A DNA stretch of 64,000 nucleotides. Source: Strongyloides papillosus. Lineage: Eukaryota; Nematoda; Chromadorea; Rhabditida; Strongyloididae. Below, in pieces: positions 60,801-64,000 of the stretch (the stretch's first letter is position 1; every line of letters begins with the position of its first letter). Below the pieces are notes generated by a model. The model ran no database searches. It saw nothing but the letters and a program-made list of their open reading frames with translations, and was not told where the DNA came from. Made by a program: the position numbers and the translations under genes. The DNA is taken from NCBI GenBank assembly GCA_005656395.1, contig SRSI01000015.1, positions 1 through 64,000 on the forward strand. Reading direction: 5' to 3'.

Positions 60801-62379
60801 TGCAAAAAATAAAAATGAAATGATTTTGAAATTATTAAATTATTCATTGCTATTAAAAGTGCATCTTTTTTAAGTATTAAAAGTACTTTTAATAAATTGT
60901 AATTTCCGCAAAAAATTTATGTGTTATAAAAAAGACATTAAAAAAACTTATTAAGGTTTTTAAGAAAGGTCATAATTCATAATTTGTAAAACACTTTAAA
61001 ACTAAATTATCATAAAACTTTTCTTTTTTATAAAGATATAAAGTTTGTGTTTCTAAAAATATAAATTTTCAAGGTTCTTACCTTCATCACTACCATCGTT
61101 ACAATCACTTATACCATCTTGAAATTGTGATATGCTTATACATTTAGATGTATCATGACAAAGAAATTTTCCTTCGGGACATGCTAAAAAATATAAAAAC
61201 GAATAAATGTTTAAGATTATTCTTATTAATTATTGAAATATGACCTACGTTCATCTGAGCCATCATTACAATCAATTGATCCATCCATGTATTTTTGTGG
61301 ATCAAGACATTTTGATTTGTCTTTACATACGAAATAATGAGATGGACAGGATTCATCAAATCCAGACATGCAATCGATGATACCATCATTTATTTTTGTT
61401 GAAGAGATGCATTTTGGATAACCAAATTTACAATCAAACTGCCAAGGAAGACATACTAAAATGGAGAAAGATTATTTTAACTTAATTATAATTTAATTTG
61501 ACACTTTTTAGATATGATTCTTAAAAATGATCTAAATTCATTTAAAGTACATTACGAGAAAGTTTTTTAAATGAAGATGTTATTGTGTTTTATAATTTAA
61601 AGTATTTAAAAGAGTTTCATTTAAGGTCAACTTTTTAGATAATGGACTATTATAATTTTTATGATATATAAAAGAAGAATTTTTTAGTTGTAAGGTATAT
61701 TATAATTATTGATCATCATATTATTTCTCATTTATCTAGCCTATTTTATGAATAAAGTGTATTCTAATAAAAACTAATTAAATTGTCATGGTTAGGTATT
61801 TTTATTCATAATAAGAATAAAAAGATTTATTATAAAGACATATTAATAATGTTCCGAAATTTTTAGTTATTATATTTTAAATGAGGTAAAATTGAAATGT
61901 AAATTGTAGGTTTTCGATTATTTTAATTGATTGTAAAAACGGTTATCAATTCATGATGAAATGATGAATTTATTCTTTTATAGAGGATAATCTATTTTAA
62001 AAACATATTTATAACTTTTATGTTGTAAAAGTGTATAGAAAGTAATAAATTGTGTTATAAAAGAGGTATGGAGGAAGAAAGTATATGAATAATAGGAATT
62101 ATTGTTTTCTATTTTTAAAGATAATAATGATATGTGTACTTTATTATATCTATTAAACATACCTTCATCTGAACCATCAATACAGTCTTCGTATCCATCT
62201 TGCCATTTGATAAGAGGAATACAATTATTATCTAATTTGCATTTAAATTCATTTTTTTTACATGTATACTGTTCAAATGTAGGAAAAACTTGAGGAAAAA
62301 AGAAAATATATATATACAAAATACAATAAAAATATTTATCAATCCTTCCTCTAAAATTTTCTCTAAAGATTCTCGACAT
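45811..62379 (-). CDS. mua-3: MUA-3-type transmembrane hypodermal receptor (LDL-A, EGF, vWA, SEA)
   Basis: Ten exons, all joined in phase 1, give 3908 residues: 62163-62379, 61249-61455, 61082-61183, 59864-60799, 59510-59818, 59308-59460, 58202-58375, 56568-56720, 56133-56282 and 45811-55136. Order: signal sequence; five LDL-receptor class A modules (DCIDGSDE, DCNDGSDE type) to about residue 230; about 18 EGF modules; a vWA domain (about 1320-1505) with the metal site DGSGSIGS; about 35 more EGF modules of the pattern NEC-x-DC-NA-C-D-C-C-GF-D-SP-PGR-C; two SEA domains (about 3023-3130 and 3197-3303) among them; a membrane span (about 3563-3590, ILLILLALLFLLLTLCC); and a Ser/Glu-rich cytoplasmic tail of about 320 residues. 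C. elegans MUA-3 (3767 residues, 5 LDL-A, 52 EGF, vWA, 2 SEA, from memory) has the same plan. It links hypodermal intermediate filaments at fibrous organelles to the cuticle, anchoring muscle. MUP-4 is shorter and less likely. Confidence 0.93.
47625..48480 (-). other. Two SEA domains of mua-3 with an EGF-like module between
   Basis: Both copies start with a matching stretch (IPLRVIARDGEPIYY and IPMWVIRDGEKNLLY), continue with SYGNP, and contain a KMVNSSWPDGIL or KIINGTWDTGLL block. They are clear duplicates of each other. SEA domains are often self-cleaved, but I do not see a plain GSVVV-type cleavage motif in either. Confidence 0.75.
53020..53600 (-). other. vWA domain of mua-3
   Basis: The encoded segment runs from TDLIFLIDGSGSIGS to LIQKAAC. 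The metal-binding DxSxS motif, a threonine in the second loop (LTGLTRTGAAI) and the aspartate in MTDGRSQD are all present, so the adhesion site looks intact. It interrupts the EGF array about a third of the way along the protein. Confidence 0.9.
55137..56132 (-). other. mua-3 intron, 1.0 kb
   Basis: Intron before the 9.3-kb exon, with donor GTATGT and acceptor TTATAG. AT-rich; no exon or element is recognised inside. Confidence 0.7.
56783..57035 (-). CDS. mua-3: Alternative first exon of mua-3 with its own signal peptide
   Basis: The frame begins at the ATG ending at 57035 (MKNKRNIPRFLLPNYWYS, then IILFITINISITLSS), a good signal peptide. It continues as an Asn/Gln/Tyr-rich stretch (NNENFQGTYSTLTNNANYYQ) and ends in phase 1 at a GTAATA donor. 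That splices in frame to the exon 56568-56720 (QTY-R-PDPCLDF), the same exon that accepts the upstream mua-3 exon 58202-58375. An in-frame TAA lies ten codons before the ATG, so this is a first exon, not a cassette. The isoform would have 3293 residues and lack all LDL-A modules and the first six EGF modules. Expression is unknown. Confidence 0.7.
57036..58201 (-). other. mua-3 intron and putative internal promoter
   Basis: This 1.2-kb segment lies between the exon 58202-58375 and the alternative first exon. It should hold the promoter of the short isoform. Within about 57960-58080 it is less AT-rich (TGGGTAGTGGGTTGG, AAAACCCTCCTCC), a candidate element. Confidence 0.5.
58376..59307 (-). other. 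mua-3 intron, 0.9 kb
   Basis: AT-rich intron between the exons 59308-59460 and 58202-58375, with donor GTAAGT and acceptor TTTCAG. No exon or element is recognised inside. Confidence 0.65.
61456..62162 (-). other. First intron of mua-3
   Basis: About 700 bp, from donor GTATGT after the first LDL-A module to acceptor TTTTAG. AT-rich and without visible features. Confidence 0.65.
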
Positions 62380-64000
62380 TTTTTCTTAATTTTAACAATT
62401 TTAGTTTGGCATTCCTTGAAAAGTAGTAAAAAATAAATAAACTGAAACTAAATATTATAATAAAAATTGACAAAAAAATGACAATAGTTAAAATATATGG
62501 AATCATGATTATATAATTGATAGAAAAATGAAATACATAATATATGTAAGGGTATCATTTTTATTCTTTTTTCATATTAGAAAGGTAATTTTAAAAAATT
62601 ATTTTAACAATTATAGGAGTTGAAGGAAATATGATGAAATGAATAGGAAATATTAGATCAAAATGTTTTGTAAAAATTGTGTGAGGTAATAAGAAAATAA
62701 TTGGATTAATTGGTGAGAAATTATATATAAAAGTAAGTTTTATAAAGTTTTGAAGACATATATTTTATGTGAGAAATATTTAAGTTTTTTGTATAAATGT
62801 AAAAATTAATTTGTATTTAATTATCTATTAAAATAAAAAATATTAATATAAAGTCATTATTTAATTAAGTTAATTTGAAAGAGATTTTTTGTAGTTCCAT
62901 ATATATTTTTATATAGGATATTTATTAGTATTAATAAAATGAAGATTAATATAGTGAGAATATAAATAGAAGTATAATAATTGTACGTTATTAATATATA
63001 ATATATCTATCATACTTTTCAAGACGGCATTGATGAATATTCTTATGTGTAAGTAATAATTACAATGATTGTTTTGTAGGTATTTTGGAGTGTCGGAAGA
63101 ATATCTATGATTATTATATAAAAACATTATCTTTAAAGTAGATGTGTTCATCATTTCTTATAGTTCCTTTTTGTAATAAAGAGATATGAAGGAAAATAGG
63201 TGGGGTATTTTATGAATTGACAAGTATTGTTAGGTCCAAGGGTAGTTATTAATGATCAAAATGTGCATAAATGTATTTAATGGTTAAGAAAATAAATATG
63301 ATGGCATAAGAAAGAAGGATATTAAGATCTGTAGTTTTGTAATGAATAAAGTTAACTAAAAATGTTATATGATAAGATCTTGTCAAACGTTTAATAATTT
63401 CCAATTACTGGGTTGAATAAATTTAGGAGAAAAAAAATCTAGCTTTAATAATATTAGAACATAATATCCTTGATCAAATAATGATAATGTAATTGAAATG
63501 AAAACAAAAGATATACTTATGTAATAGAAAAAAATAACAATTTATGTCTTTAAATAAAAAGTGAGTTATTTAACCTTGTATTATGAAATATTATTTTTAT
63601 AAGTATAATCAAATTAACTACCGTTAATGTTAGAAAGAATTTATCTGAAGAGTCATTCAAATGAAAACAATGTTTATAGATGAGAGACAATTGAGGAATT
63701 GGCATAATTTTCAATTTATCTAGTTTTTAAAAACAATTTTTAGAGGTAACTCCTAACATCTGTCCAATAAAGGCCTGTTTTGTCACCTTAAAAAATGATT
63801 GTTCTAGCCGATTTATATTATAGAAAACTTGATATTTTAATGGATTGAGAAAAAGTTAAAACATTTTTAAATTAATAAATGTGTAATATAATGTAATAAT
63901 AATATATATAATATTTATACAGATGTTTGTTGTAATTTTTGTACATTTTTTATGGTAGAAATTAGAGGTAGTAAAGAGGTTGAAAAATTAAATAATGGAG
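62380..64000. other. 5' flank of mua-3, no gene recognised
   Basis: About 1.6 kb to the right edge. It should hold the main mua-3 promoter. The open frames are short and AT-driven. I see no coding exon, RNA gene or repeat. Confidence 0.55.

Overview
The window is nuclear DNA from a nematode. It is very AT-rich, most introns are about 40-50 bp with GTAAGT/TTTTAG-type ends, and several starts have a splice-acceptor-like AG a few bases upstream, as expected for spliced-leader trans-splicing. The gene set fits too: a MUA-3-type hypodermal receptor, a KHEYLRFamide (FLP-14) precursor, a cuticlin-like ZP protein and a GLC-2-like glutamate-gated chloride channel. Base composition and short introns suggest a clade IV, Strongyloides-like worm, but that placement is an inference.

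I reconstruct eleven protein genes by joining exons in phase. Left part: a GluCl subunit that runs off the left edge (minus, 1-717) and a GRAF-type BAR-PH-RhoGAP-SH3 protein (minus, 1551-14698) with two introns of 3.8 and 4.9 kb and a probable internal alternative first exon. About 9 kb without a recognisable gene follow, holding a few short hairpins. Middle: a secreted or membrane protein with a degenerate astacin-like segment, an EGF and a CUB domain (plus, 23758-25928), NF-YC (plus, 26601-27464), Nup93 tail-to-tail with it (minus, 27519-29666), a cuticlin-like ZP protein (minus, 30515-31909), a divergent DEAD/DECD-box helicase (plus, 34744-36401), an unrecognised acidic protein (minus, 36966-37593), V-ATPase subunit A (minus, 38728-40709) and flp-14 (minus, 41881-42323).

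Right part: 16.6 kb of mua-3 (minus, 45811-62379), ten exons including one of 9.3 kb. It encodes about 3908 residues: five LDL-receptor class A modules, about 53 EGF modules, one vWA domain, two SEA domains, one membrane span and a cytoplasmic tail. A second signal-peptide exon inside the gene implies a shorter isoform without the LDL-A modules.

The genes do not form one pathway. Two themes recur: cuticle and hypodermis attachment (MUA-3, the ZP protein), and internal promoters that would make N-terminally different isoforms (GRAF, mua-3). I found no tRNA or rRNA gene, no CRISPR array and no intact transposon. The best candidates for something undescribed are the protease-dead astacin-EGF-CUB protein, the two internal first exons, the degenerate helicase and the structured elements in the 14.7-23.7 kb gap.
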